Shown here piece by piece: positions 27,218 to 38,430 of a stretch of 64,000 bases of DNA. Origin of the DNA: Oscheius onirici (taxonomy: Eukaryota > Nematoda > Chromadorea > Rhabditida > Rhabditidae); NCBI GenBank assembly GCA_932521025.1, contig OW051470.1, forward strand, positions 9,720,501 through 9,784,500, read 5' to 3'. Numbering within the stretch: the first letter of the stretch is position 1; each line of letters opens with the position of its first letter. The notes beneath the pieces are model-generated. The model was not told the DNA's origin and searched no databases. It saw only the letters and a program-made list of their open reading frames with translations. Position numbers and translations under genes: made by a program.

Positions 27218-28742
27218 TTAGCCCGAAAACTTGGCCTTTTTGGCTGCTTTTCTGGTGTCCTTCTGTCCAATCTTTCTTTTGACGGCTTCGTCAATCTTCT
27301 CGGCCATTCGGGCAGCTTCCTCGTCCTCGAGACTCTTCTCCGTATTGAACAGTTCCTCATTGAGCTGGTCGACCATCTTCGTCTTCAAGACTTCCTTGAC
27401 GAATTCCGATTTGGCGGCTTCAGCCTGAAAATGGTGTTGTTAACAAATTAACGCGTATAATCAATTTTCTGATAAGACTCCCTCTCCGAGAGTCTAGAGT
27501 AACAGATACAGTTTTCTTCCAGACCGTGAGTTCCAGTAGCCTACAGGATAAGAGTCCCGTCTCTTTCCGTTTTCTTCAAATATCCAGAAAAATGCCTCAC
27601 CTTATGATGAAGTTCCTTCTCGATCGTCTTGCTCTTATCCTTCAGCTTGGCGGCTCTTCTGACGGCATTTGGGCTCTCATAGTCCGGATTGTCGTAGAGG
27701 ACAGCTCCTTCGAACGATCCGTCAAAGATTCTGATAGTTTCCATCACGAAACGAGGGCCAATTTCCTGCAGCTGGAGCGTCTCGTCGACTATTTGAAAGT
27801 TGCGGAACCAGATTTTGTTGTCCGGCGTGACGGAAAAGCTGAATACGTGATCGACAAAGGGCTGCGATCGCGGGTGATGGTTCGGTGTGCCGAACGTCTA
27901 AATTTTGGAGATTTTCGGGCAAAAAGAGGTGAAATTTACCTGCATCAGACTGTGCTTAATCAGTGTCAGATGGGGAATCTCGTCAAATTTGCTGTCAAAG
28001 GAGAGGATGGGACGAGAAGCCTAGCAGATTGGTTTTAGAGGTAAAATGAGGGGAGATTCTCACTTTTAGACAATTTCCGGACAATTTGAGCTCCATCATC
28101 GTGTGAATGTTGTGAAGGAGGAATTTGACCGACGGTCCTTCGTCCACATTCGAAATCCAGAGGTACATGTCCTGAAAGCCGAGTTTTGTAAGGCTGTGGC
28201 TAAAAATAGGGATCCAGCTCCAGAAGGAACGAAGACTTGGGCCAGACGGTTATAATAGCCAAAGAAAAGCATACCTTGTGTTTCCGGCTCTCAAAGTACA
28301 GAATCTTGGAGCAATTCTTCATTTCGGCAATTTCGTTAACCACGGTCAGCGTCTTCTGCTTGTCCAGTTTTGAGTCACCCTTCGAGTGAGGCAGCAGGTC
28401 CTAAATTACGTTATTTTCTGCTTAAAATGGCTATGTTCAAATAAAAATGATCGAAAAAGCACCTTGATATCGTTCATAAGATGTCTCGTGCGGGCATCGG
28501 CTCCACGTGAACAGAGGACGAGGACACGTTCGCGGTTCGTCCACAGGGTGGCTCGTTTCTTCTCCACCGGCTGCTGGGTCTTAAATTTGGGATATTTTTG
28601 GGCAAAAAGGACGAAAAAGTACCGTGGAATCGGCGTCACTATCGTCAGAGCTCTCCTCCGAGCTTTCAGCCGCCGGAGCCGTTGGCATCTCTACTTCTGC
28701 AGCGGCTTCGGTGAACTTCTTGATACGCTCGAATTTTCCCAT
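27218..28742 (-). CDS. BRIX1: Ribosome biogenesis protein BRX1
   Basis: Seven exons: 28623-28742, 28463-28579, 28275-28400, 28064-28171, 27940-28020, 27601-27897, 27218-27424; 1056 nt, 351 aa (human BRIX1 353). BRX1 is a nucleolar Brix-domain protein needed for early 60S subunit assembly. The acidic N-terminal tail (ESSEESSDDSDAD) precedes the Brix domain, which begins TNRERVLVLCSRGADARTRH. Further matches are LPHSKGDSKLDKQ, EMKNCSKILYFESRKHKD, FLLHNIHTMMELKLSGNCL, QPFVDHVFSFS, IWFRNFQIV and IGPRFVMETIRIFDGSF. The Lys-rich C terminus is typical. It is divergent from the DnaJ gene, 926 bp apart. Confidence 0.96.
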
Positions 28743-29668
28743 TCTGCAATACGAATTTGAGCGAGGAAGGCTGTAAAAAAAAAAAAAACTTCGATGAAAC
28801 AATGTGTTTCGGCCTTTCAAAGTCCAGCTGGGTTCTAGAGCTTTCTGTCTACAAAAATAAGCTTTTAGTGGGTAAAAATCTGGGAAAAAACATCCGAAAA
28901 CCAAAATAACGAAAGAACTGAGCGAAATATCGTGATTTTAAATTGTTTTCGTGCCACTCGATTGTAAATCGATTTTGGTAGGTTGTTGCACTTTTCCTGG
29001 CTTATTTTCCGTTCAGAGCACAGAAAATAGTCAGATGAAGTGAGAGAAAGTATAAAAACCGCTAATATGAACAGACGGGAAGGGAAATGTCTGAAGGTGA
29101 ACCACAGCTGATTTCTTCGATTTTGCGATGTTTTAGTGCTAAAATATGCCTTTCTAGCATGTTTTCATTTGCCGAAGGAATAGAGCTGTTTTGGAAAGGG
29201 AAAATGAGGGACAAGCACTGAAAATCGAAGAGATCTACTTAAAAAATATCAAAGGCCATCTTTTAGGACTTTGCCAAGTGTCCAAGAGATGTATTATGGC
29301 TTTTTTGGGTATTTGATCACGTCGAATTCGATAAAATTGGTTTTAGCAGACCGGAAATGATAAAAATTGGTGAAAAGTCGAAGAAGAATGAGAAACTGGG
29401 CTTTGTCAATTTCCTATTCTTCAAAGTTGGTGCCAAAATTCGAGCACGCGGGTCCCGTCACGAAATTGAATTTCCACAGAAAAATGAGCGCGATTGAGTC
29501 ATTTTTGCCGTCCATTGCCGTCTCTCGAAATCGAGAAAAATATGTCCTCTTTTCATAGATTTATCAAGTATTTTAACCAAGTAAGCTAGCCATTTTAATC
29601 CCAACCTATGCCTGCCCCATGCCTGACTCGAGTTTACCCCATTTGATCCCAACAACTCGGGTTTTTAG
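28743..29668. other. Divergent promoter region between BRX1 and ARG1-like DnaJ gene
   Basis: No open frame here shows a credible protein. A poly-T tract lies just upstream of BRX1 on its coding strand, near 28770-28790. A GTTTTTAG acceptor at 29661-29668 joins directly to the DnaJ ATG. Confidence 0.6.
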
Positions 29669-31574
29669 ATGACCCCGCCGAAAACGCTACAAGAAGAGCC
29701 AGTTGAGGACTTTTACGTGTTGCTCGGGGTGGAAAAGACGGCCAGTGAGACCGAAATCAAGACGGCATATCGCAAATTGGCGCTGAAATATCATCCGGAC
29801 AGGAATGCCGGTGACGAACATGGTATTTCAGTCGATTTTTCGCTGGAAAATTCTAAATTTTAGCCCAAGAGCTGTTCAAGAAGATTAGCATAGCCTACGC
29901 CGTCCTGTCCGACCCGAATAAACGCCGGCAATACGATGTCAGTGGACCGAGTTCGAGTCAGCTGGATTTCGAGGGATTCGACTTGACGGAGCTTGGAGGC
30001 TTCGGACGCATGTTTGGAGCTCTTTTCACGAAGCTCGGAGTGCCAATTCCGACACAAATTGTTCCCAAGGTAGTTTTAATTAGAAATCTTGTCTTTGACC
30101 CAAATTCTTGTCTAATCGACCAAATGTTTTGTCAGTTGGGCTGATTGACCGCAAAAAATGGCGGTAGCTATGGAAAGTGGAAGAAATATGGGAATTTGAG
30201 CCATAAACTTCATGAAATGACTTTCTTGACCACGCTTCACGAAAGTTCTTCCAGGTTCTTGCCCAAGCACGGACGCTGTGTGAAAACATCGACTCATCGC
30301 CGGCGCGTCTTCTCCAGCCCGGCGAAAATGTCACGGCTAGCGTTGCGAAGCAAGAAGGTGAATTCTACGCCATCGAAATGAAGGACGAGTACAAGCAGAA
30401 CGGCGTCTCGATCATCTGCAAGAGCCCCTCGTCCAGCAAATTCAAGCTTATTCTTTTCGACAGGGAAGGCGGTGTCCGGATGATTCAGGTAGCGTTTTTT
30501 GTTGATCTTTGTCGCCAAATTTCTTTGGCAAGACGTCGGAGAGCTCATTTCATCCCATTTTAAGCCCCATATCATTCATTTTCTTTTAAGGAAAGCCAAA
30601 AAAAGAAGTCCGGCACACAGGCAGAATTCTTCTTCGTCCCGCACACAATTGTGAACATTGGCGAATTCAACCCGATGAAATACCACATGGAGGACAAAGA
30701 GACGCCTCTTCCCTTCCACTATCTCGATCTCTTAGGTAGTTTTTCCCGTCATTTTCACCAAGTTCGCTTCAGAAACCCAAACGGCGCAACTTCTTCAAAA
30801 CGGCAAGCATATTCTATGTGTATACGGCGACAATTGGCTCAATTCTGTCAAGTAGGCCATTTGTGAAAGAATTTTGCTTAAAAAATGATCCCAGATATTC
30901 AATTAGCTTCTTGCCAATAGACTCGACGGCCAGAGAAGACTTTGCGATAATCCTCGAGACGGAAAAGGAGCTGACGGAGAAGAAGAGCGAAATGGCTCGC
31001 TTCCAGATCGAATACATGAATGCTAAGAAAAAGTGAGCTTTTATAGACTTTTTTTTCTGGAAATTGGAACAAAAATGAGTGCAAGAACATTCTGAGATGG
31101 TAGAGCCAGTTTCAGGCCATGTTCTCGAAAGCTTCAGCGCTCCAGAGCCTTCAGATTGATCCAAACCCATAGTTTTTGCAAAAATCTCGTGAACATGAGC
31201 TAAAATGGAAACTAGAGGTGCTTATTCCTTCCAAAAAATTTGGGACTTTTTTCTGTAAAACCGCTGCGCACCAACCCTTTTTCTGCCAAATGGGGTCAAT
31301 TTATGAGGATTTTGTCTGACTTTTGACGTGAAAATCTCTCTGGCTTAAAAATACAAATTTGACGGAGTTACAGCTACTTTTTCCTCCAAAACCCCGTCCA
31401 ATTTCCAGGTACGAAGAATCCTGCATTCGTCTAAAAGTCGAGGACAAGGACATTGCCGAAAAGTTGAAGCTGCGGGAGAAGGCCTACGAAAATGTGATCA
31501 GCAGCAGCCAGGCCAGATATCAGACGACGATCAGCCCGGCTAAACAGTCACGAGGCTTCCTCGGTCTCTTCTAG
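29669..31574 (+). CDS. DnaJ-domain protein of the plant ARG1 type
   Basis: Seven exons: 29669-29822, 29864-30069, 30255-30488, 30591-30735, 30773-30851, 30895-31032, 31409-31574; 1122 nt, 373 aa. The J domain is at residues 14-80 with the Hsp70-activating HPD tripeptide in LKYHPDRN. The rest resembles Arabidopsis ARG1/ARL2, J proteins needed for gravity signalling that have animal relatives: [51 protein letters not shown]. The last third (residues about 280-350) is charged and coiled-coil-like ([13 protein letters not shown], then [16 protein letters not shown]). The ATG directly follows a TTTTTAG acceptor. The role in nematodes is not known to me; Hsp70 co-chaperone activity is inferred from HPD. 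Confidence 0.9.
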
Positions 31575-32923
31575 ATTTATGCTATTTTCCCCAGCCCGGT
31601 TTTAATGTCATTTTCCGCAGATTGGCAGAATTCACTCGTTTTACTCCCTATATGTCTATGGACCGAATAGATCTCATCGCCCAGTCATTTCCCGTCCTCT
31701 TTTTTATATAAAACTGACTGTGAAATGACTTCCAACTGGATCAGACTGACTGACCCAGAAAGAGCCTGACCAGAAAAAAAATTCTGATAAAAAGCACCAT
31801 TCGTGTCCTACTTCGCTAAATTCTAGCCCGAGCATTGTCTGGGAATCCCCAGAGTCGAGGAGTACCGCATTTTCTTCCAACACTACCCAAAAGAGCTCGT
31901 TTTTCTGTTCTTTTTTTATTCAGTCTCTATGATGCTGTGTCTCCCTGTCTACTGTCTCCAAAACTCTCACTGTCATTTCAGTCAGTTTCTCGATCTCTCA
32001 ATATTTCTGTACGTCAGTCTCCCAGAGACCCAGTCCCTCAGACTCTCTTTCTGTACCCGTCTCACAGACTTTGTCTCTCTTTCCGGATTCTCCGTTTCTC
32101 TGTCCCTCAATGTCTCAGTCTCTCTGTATCCTAAACCGGTCTCGAAACCAACAAAAACCGGTTACTGTAAGTCCTCCTTCCATTGAACAGTCCCTATTTC
32201 GAAACGCTCCCCTTTCCGCGCTCCAAAATACGAAATGGGCGTGGTCAATCGACAAAAACGGACCAATCAGAGACGAGAAACGGGTCCCGTCGTGGCTCTG
32301 CTGACGTGTCTTTCAGCCGTCCCCACCTCGTCCCGAGGAGTCCGCTTTAACTTTTCGCTGCCCAGCGGGCTCTTGCCCATCTAGAGCCATATTTTTACGT
32401 GACTAATTGGTGAGTTTGGGGTGATTTATCACTGCTTTCAGAAATAAAAAGAGGCTATCAATGGGGTCCGGGGGAGAGGTTCAAAAAGGGTCGAAAACCC
32501 TTCTTGTTAAAACATATATTAACTTTTTCGACTTTTCCCGGCTTTCGTAAGATTTTGAGGCAAAATAATGTGAAAAACACGGAAAATTTAGTGCCTTTGA
32601 TGGACCAGGAACTAGTGACTCATAGTTTCGAAAATGGGATTCTTTTACAAGTTTTTCCGCCTAGTTTTCTGCTTTCCTGGACAAATAACATGTTTTTCAT
32701 TCAATAATGGTCTAAAAATAGGGAAAACACGTTTTCTAAATTTTAACTCTAGAGCATCAGATTGCGAAATATCGATCAATAGAGCGGGTGCCTCGTGGCA
32801 GCTGCTCCATTTTTAGTTCTCACATTTTTAGCTCATTCAGTCAAGAGTACAGTATTTCGAAACTCTGTCCCGGTTATCAGTAGTTCCGAGTCCCTATCTC
32901 TCTAAAAATGATGTTTGCAGAAA
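31575..32923. other. Intergenic region upstream of xbp-1
   Basis: No gene is supported. A CT-rich tract with CTGTCTCTC/CCCTCAGACTCTC units spans about 31925-32135. GC-richer DNA at 32220-32350 contains a CCAAT box and a TGACGTGT motif and looks like a promoter. An acceptor GTTTGCAG at 32913-32920 precedes the xbp-1 start. Confidence 0.6.
32263..32309 (+). promoter_or_regulatory. CCAAT box and UPRE-like TGACGTGT upstream of xbp-1
   Basis: CCAAT is at 32263-32267 and TGACGTGT at 32302-32309, about 615 bp before the xbp-1 ATG. TGACGTG is the core of the unfolded-protein-response element bound by XBP1 and ATF6, so autoregulation is possible. One such core can occur by chance. Confidence 0.35.
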
Positions 32924-34545
32924 ATGTCCGCACCACGAACGTATTATCTCGTCCCGACACGAGTCCAGCCGAGAGTCATGCTGGCTCAGACCAGAGTCCT
33001 TGGAGCTCCGTCAGTACCAGTTCCAGTCGTTCAGTCAAGGCAACCGAGACCTGTTCAGACGCATTGTTTGAAGGTAAGCAAAAGGGAAAATAGAATGGAT
33101 AAAATAAGTAACCTGTATTCGCAAAAGTACGCAATTGCGTATTTGGCTGATTTCTGGTCGAAGACGACATTTTACGAATTTTTGTTGCACTGCAAAGTTG
33201 TAGCCCTTGATCGGAACTACAACTTTACAGAACATCGAAGAGTCGAAAAAATGACGTTTTTGAGCCGAAATATGCAGTTTACGCGACTGCTTATTTGGCG
33301 GTGAAAGAAAGATATGGTATGATAGACGCAGTTTTGCGTACGGAATAGAAAAGTACAGTAAGAAGGACGTACTTTTGCGTACGGAGAGAATAAGTCTCTT
33401 TTTCAGCGACCAGCCCCCTCTGTCTCAGTAGAGGACGATGAAGATGACCCTCTCGAGAGTTTGCTGAACGGAGGCTCTGGACAAGGACCCCCGAGAAAGA
33501 GAGAGCGACTGAACCACCTCACAGCTGAACAGAAACTCGACAGAAGAAAGCTGAAAAACAGAGTAGCCGCTCAGACTGCCAGAGATCGAAAGAAGGCCCG
33601 ATCACAGAGACTGGAGGAGGTCGTCAGGCAGCTGATGGATGAAAATGCGCGTCTTCGTGAGGAGAATAGTCGTCTGAGAGTTATTGAGCAACAGAAGATT
33701 TTGGAGCCGGCCGTTGAATCTGCCGCATTCATTAGTGGACCCCTGCCGAGGGTGCAGGCCGCCTCCATTCTTCTGTCGCTCATCCAACTCCTCCACTTGA
33801 CCTCATCCCACAAGACGCGCTCAACAGACTCTTCCAGGACCTCCAGGTAAGAGAGAGGGACAGAGACTGAGAGTCTGAGGGACAGAGAGCATCAGTGAGT
33901 CGGAGAGAGTCGGAAGAGTCTTAGTGAGAAAGTCGGAGAGTCAGAGACTGAAAGTCTGAGGGACAGAGAGACTCACAGATTTGAAGAGAGTAAGAGACTG
34001 GAAGATTGAGGGACTGAGTGAGAGACTGAGCAACTGACACTGAGTTAGAAACTGAGTGAGAGAGTCAAAGATTCGGAGACTGAGAGTCTGAGGGACTGAT
34101 ACACTGACAACCAGAAACAGTGAGAGACTGAGCGAAAAATTGTAAGAGACTAAAGAGTTACAGTAACAGAACTTCAATATAACCTACCATATTCCAGGAC
34201 GACTTCGACCTTGACCAACTCGCCAGTGAGCTTCCGTTCGACGAGAGTACCGAAGTCGAAGAAGATCTCTCTCTACAGGAATCCCCATTCGCTACGTCGC
34301 AAATGGGATGTACCGTAATCCCTCAGAGTAGTAGTCAAGTGCCCGCCAGTCCGACCTCTTCCTACTCGTCGCGACCCAGTCCCATCCCCGTCGACGACTG
34401 GATGACCACCACCGAAATCAAGGATGAAGATCCGCTCCTGTCCTCTGGCCAGTCTTTCGAGATTGACCATGAGGAAAGTGTCTGGACTGACGGCTGCTGC
34501 TACTCAGATGCAAACTATCTAGAGGAATTTTACAGTCCTTTCTAA
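32924..34545 (+). CDS. xbp-1: bZIP transcription factor XBP-1 (spliced form)
   Basis: Exons 32924-33073, 33407-33722, 33746-33846, 34198-34545; 915 nt, 304 aa, after removal of the 23-nt IRE-1 intron 33723-33745. XBP-1 drives the unfolded protein response once IRE-1 splices its mRNA. The N terminus MSAPRTYYLVPTR resembles C. elegans XBP-1. The linker PPRKRERLNHLTAEQKLDRR leads into the basic region (about residues 96-116, RVAAQTARDRKKARSQ) and a leucine zipper to about 150. The acidic C-terminal half (DDFDLDQLASELPFDES) with Ser/Pro stretches is open only in the spliced frame. Without IRE-1 cleavage translation shifts and stops at 34316-34318 (236 aa). An acceptor lies 3 bp before the ATG; AATAAA is at 34640-34645. 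Confidence 0.95.
33715..33753 (+). other. IRE-1 non-conventional intron with twin hairpins
   Basis: Hairpin 1: stem TGAAT/ATTCA around the loop CTGCCGC (33720-33726). Hairpin 2: stem ACCC/GGGT around the loop CTGCCGA (33743-33749). Both loops fit CNGCNGN, cut after the third base. Removing 33723-33745 takes out 23 nt, the intron length I recall for C. elegans xbp-1, and opens the frame into the C-terminal exon. Frame arithmetic before and after is exact. Confidence 0.93.
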
Positions 34546-35126
34546 GTCTCTGTGAGATAGTGGATAGTTTTTTCCGCTCTGTATGGGTTTCCTGTGTATT
34601 TATTCTCCTCTACCCTATGTACAATCTGTCACTCTCTATAATAAAAATTTGAGAATACAAAAGTCTAAAAGGAAAAGTGAAAGGAATTGAGGGTTGCTTG
34701 AACAGTTGGACCACTCGGCCATGCAGAGAACTATTGACTGTTCAGTCTTGTCGGAAGACTATCTCTCACCGTCCCCCCAGAATTTTCATTGCTCATTACT
34801 CTCTGTTCTATCAGAACGAGTCAATCAGTAGTCGAAGCCTATTAGAGATCCAGAGGAACAATATATGCTCGAGGAATAACTAAGATTTGTGATTTGAAGA
34901 GTAAGTAGTCAGGTGATTGGTTCAGTAGCTCAAAAACAGTAACTACTCTTTGAATCTCCGTCTCTCACAATCAGTCTTTCTGTACTGGACAGCATATTGA
35001 TTTGTATTTCAAAGAGTCCATAGTCAAGATATTCCTCCAGTAGTTCAGAAACCTGCCGTAATCTACAAAAAAAACAGACCTTTTTCAAAACTTTTCATTT
35101 CTTGTTGACTATTCGAAGTCTCTCCC
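34546..35126. other. xbp-1 3' UTR and intergenic region
   Basis: The xbp-1 polyadenylation signal AATAAA is at 34640-34645. Beyond it I see no gene; short open frames here have no recognisable content. Confidence 0.6.
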
Positions 35127-35495
35127 TCAGTTAATCTTCCTCCTGCTACTGACATGGCTCTTCTGCTGTGGACTGGCCGTTTGTGGCGAAGTGCTGGTCA
35201 GACGGAAAGTGACTCGTCTCTCGTCTTCAGCTCCCTGCAGCGACTTTTTCTTCCGACTCAGCTGCGACCTCATCGTCTTGACGCCCATCTGACCGGCCGA
35301 CGGCAGCACAATGACGGGACTGCTGTTTTCCAGACGTCGTGGCTCCGGAGTGGCCGTCTCCTCGTCCTCCTTCGTCGTCTTCAGATTGACGGACGGCGGC
35401 TGCTGCTTCTTCTTGGTCTCGGCTTCCAGACGTCTCTTGGCGCAGGAGACCAGCTGGTAGACGACGAAACTGCTCGTCAGCAGCCACAAGATCAT
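35127..35495 (-). CDS. Small single-span membrane protein, unknown
   Basis: A single-exon open frame of 122 aa. The N terminus MILWLLTSSFVVYQLVSCAK is a hydrophobic segment followed at once by KRRLEAETKKK, the pattern of a type III or signal-anchor protein with a cytosolic tail. The tail is Ser/Thr/Pro-rich and basic, with RSQLSRKKKSLQ and a final SSRRKIN. I recognise no family. It lies 417 bp downstream of lis-1 on the same strand and convergent with xbp-1. Codon use is not obviously odd. It could be a chance frame, but the topology is coherent. Confidence 0.45.
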   Translation of the reverse strand: MILWLLTSSFVVYQLVSCAKRRLEAETKKKQQPPSVNLKTTKEDEETATPEPRRLENSSPVIVLPSAGQMGVKTMRSQLSRKKKSLQGAEDERRVTFRLTSTSPQTASPQQKSHVSSRRKIN

Positions 35496-35912
35496 TTATT
35501 GCCAACTTTTTCTTTTTCGAAAAACTTGGTAGTTTCTATACAGTAATAAAAACAATTTAGAAATCTCAAGAGTCATCGGAACTTGAATCTCTACTGCTAG
35601 TCGATAGAGTTTCCGGGTTCATTCGATCCAAGATGTTGAAACGTTCATAAAGCTGAACAATTTATCAGGATTAGACACTATAAAGATGCACAAAGCAGAA
35701 GGAAAAGAATAGAGGGAGCAGCCTGTCTCCATACAACTTTTCAAGAAAAAAGGGGGGGGGGGGACTTGAGCGAAGGAAATAAATACGAACTATCGTAGAA
35801 TTTTGATGGGGAAGAGAGCCTGTAGAGGGGGGAATATTTTGTGTATGAACAGAGTGACGCACAACCTTGGTCGAGGAAAAGAGGAAGAAAGCATGCTGGC
35901 AGTGAACTGGAT
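35496..35912. other. lis-1 3' flank
   Basis: This 417-bp gap follows the lis-1 stop. It contains a run of about 11 G at 35752-35762 and no recognisable gene. Confidence 0.55.
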
Positions 35913-38430
35913 CTATCGGCATTCCCAGACCTTACAGGTGTGATCGACACAGCCCGTAATCACGTATGGCCGGCTCTGATGGAAATCTGAAAAAAAATGT
36001 GATTTTTAGGCGGAATTGTGGCCCTAAATAGGGACTAAAGCCACAACAGATGTGGGTTGTGAACTGTCGAAACTCTGGCTAAAGTTTGTTTAAAATAGGA
36101 TGTTACAGTAACCCAACATTCTGAGTATTACCGCTAATTTTGCCCAACTAGTCTATCAGGCGAAAAATTATCATTTTCAGCCTTTCAGAGGCTAGAAACG
36201 AACCGACGGAGGTGATGAAATGCGAATGCGCTTCGATCTTTTTGAACTGTCTTCTCTGTGCCATCTCCCAGATTCTCAGCGTCTTGTCGTCGGCCACGGA
36301 AATGAGATATTTGCCATGGGGATGGAAGCGCAAGCTGCGAACCCAGTTATCGTGGCCGAGCAAAGTGAAGAGACAGAGGCCTGTCATCGCGTCCCAAATC
36401 TAAATTTTACGCGATAAAAATAGTCGAAATTCAACGGACCTTGATGGATTTGTCCCTCGATCCGCTGACGACGAAATAATTGTGCGCAGCTCCGTGATCT
36501 CCATTCGCGTGCGGCTCTCCCTGTCGAATTGGAGCTACGGCGGCTTCGGGGGTCCATTCCACGCATTCGACGACATTCTCGTGCTCTCTTATCTGCGTTT
36601 TCACGGCCTTGGCCTGCACGTTCCAGATTATGATGCTCTGAAATATGGAAATTAGAAGGAAGACAACAATGTCGTCAACTGCTTAGGCCGTAAGCACTTG
36701 AGAGTGTTGGATACTCGGTAAAAACAAAATTTTAGGCCAAAATAGGCCACAACAGCCACAGTTAGACAGTAGGAGCCAAATTTTGCGGGATTTTCAAAGA
36801 AAATGCCAAAAAAAGTACCTGATCAATGCCACAGGAGGCGAAATGGCTACCGTCTGGATGTACTCGCAGCTGTCGAACCCAATCCGTATGGCCGCGGAAA
36901 GTGAACAAGCAGAATCCGCTGTCGACTTCCCACATCTTGATGCTGCGATCGCGACTCGCCGACAGAATAAAGTCGCCTGTTGGGAGGAAAGCGACGGAGG
37001 AAATGTTGTGCTCGTGTCCTTTCATCGTCTTCAGGCACTCGAAATTGCCGCCCATCTCCCAGAGCTTTATGGACATGTCGGCAGAGCAGGACACTGAAAA
37101 TGGGGATGATTTTGATAAAGTCTCAGATTTTTAAGATATACTTTAAAAAAGAGACTAACCCAGCATTTTGCCACTCTGGTCAAAGGCCAGGTCCTGGACT
37201 GAATCCGTGTGGCCTTTTAGTGTTCTCTCGTGTTCTCCCGACTCAAAATCCCAGATTTTGATCGTTCCATCCTCGCTGCAGCTTGCAAAGACGGACCAGA
37301 CAGGATGGAAAACGACTCTCGTTACGGGTGCTCTGTGTCCGCTGATGGCGAAGCGTTCCGGCGGTCTTGGAATCCATTCTCCGGGCTGACGTTTGTCTCT
37401 GAAAGTTGGTGTAAACAGTGTTTCCAGCGGTGGATTTGCGCGCCGTTTTGAAAAATGTAGCCACAATAGCCACAGTTAGACAGCAGGAAGCATCTCCGCT
37501 CAATTTTTGCGATTTGAGCCAAAACGAACCGTGAGGGTGCTCCATGTGCAATTTCCTTCTCCGTTTCGAGTAGCTTCTGTTCCAGATCGGTGCATTTCTT
37601 CTGCAATCGGAGAACCGTCGTCCATTTCTTCTCCAAAATGCCCGGGATGGCTGCCTTGTCATTCTCGCCCTAAATTTGGAAGTATACATTTAAAATCTAT
37701 GAAAATTTACCAGATTTGCTTCGCCACGAAAGGCTTTCAGCGTCTCCTGGTATCCATTAGACTGAAGGTAGTCGGCGATCGCTTTATTTCTGAAAATTGC
37801 AGTTCTAGACTCTTGTTTGCTAGTTTTTTTGTTGCGCCGCGCAAGAAAAAGCCAGCTCCTAATGAACATTTCAACGATGCGCGTCTCGTGTAATTGTTGC
37901 TCCAAAGGGCTGGCCGATGCCATCCTTCGTATAATTAAATTTGAGCCAGGAATTGAATGTGACGCAATTTATGGGCCGGGAGAAGGCAACCCTATAAATG
38001 AAAAGTTTGATTTTTCTAAGGATTTGATAAAAAGTCAGTTTTGAAGAAAGTAGGAACGTTTTGTCGTTTACGATGTCATAGATTACGGGTATTCTCGGCT
38101 CTCCAGAGAACTGTTGAATCAAAACTTTCCCCGGCTACCAAAAAAGATACAGACAAGCCGTCGGAAGGAATCTACTGCCTTCTGGCGAAGCTCCATGCTA
38201 GGCGGCGCAAAAAAAAAAACGCTACAGTATAGGAGGCAGCTAAGAAGGGCTCGCTATCTATCGGGGCTGATTCGATAATTACTACCTTGCAAGCGAAGGT
38301 GAAAATACCTGTGTATACAATTTGTGTAGGCTTTACAGTGGGGAAAACAAGGTTCTTTTCAGTGAAATATCGAGAAAAGCACTTACATTTCATCTCTGTG
38401 CTTGTCCGTTGTCGTCATTCTCATGCTCAT
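35913..38430 (-). CDS. lis-1: LIS1 / PAFAH1B1, dynein regulator
   Basis: Eight exons: 38387-38430, 37711-37789, 37530-37669, 37160-37398, 36819-37093, 36440-36637, 36204-36399, 35913-35986; 1245 nt, 414 aa (human 410). LIS1 binds cytoplasmic dynein and holds it in a high-affinity state on microtubules. The LisH motif ([14 protein letters not shown], residues 15-35) is followed by a coiled coil ([16 protein letters not shown], then LEQKLLETE) and seven WD40 blades, such as [47 protein letters not shown] and [15 protein letters not shown], ending [16 protein letters not shown]. Three ATGs lie within 15 bp at the start; I took the first. Three of seven donors are GTYCGT. The intron at 35987-36203 contains a mini-hairpin repeat. 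Confidence 0.97.

Noticed and set aside
32908-33093. Alternative xbp-1 starts at 32908 and 32915
   Set aside because: Both lie before or across the GTTTGCAG acceptor at 32920. The ATG at 32924 gives the XBP-1-like N terminus and the correct frame.
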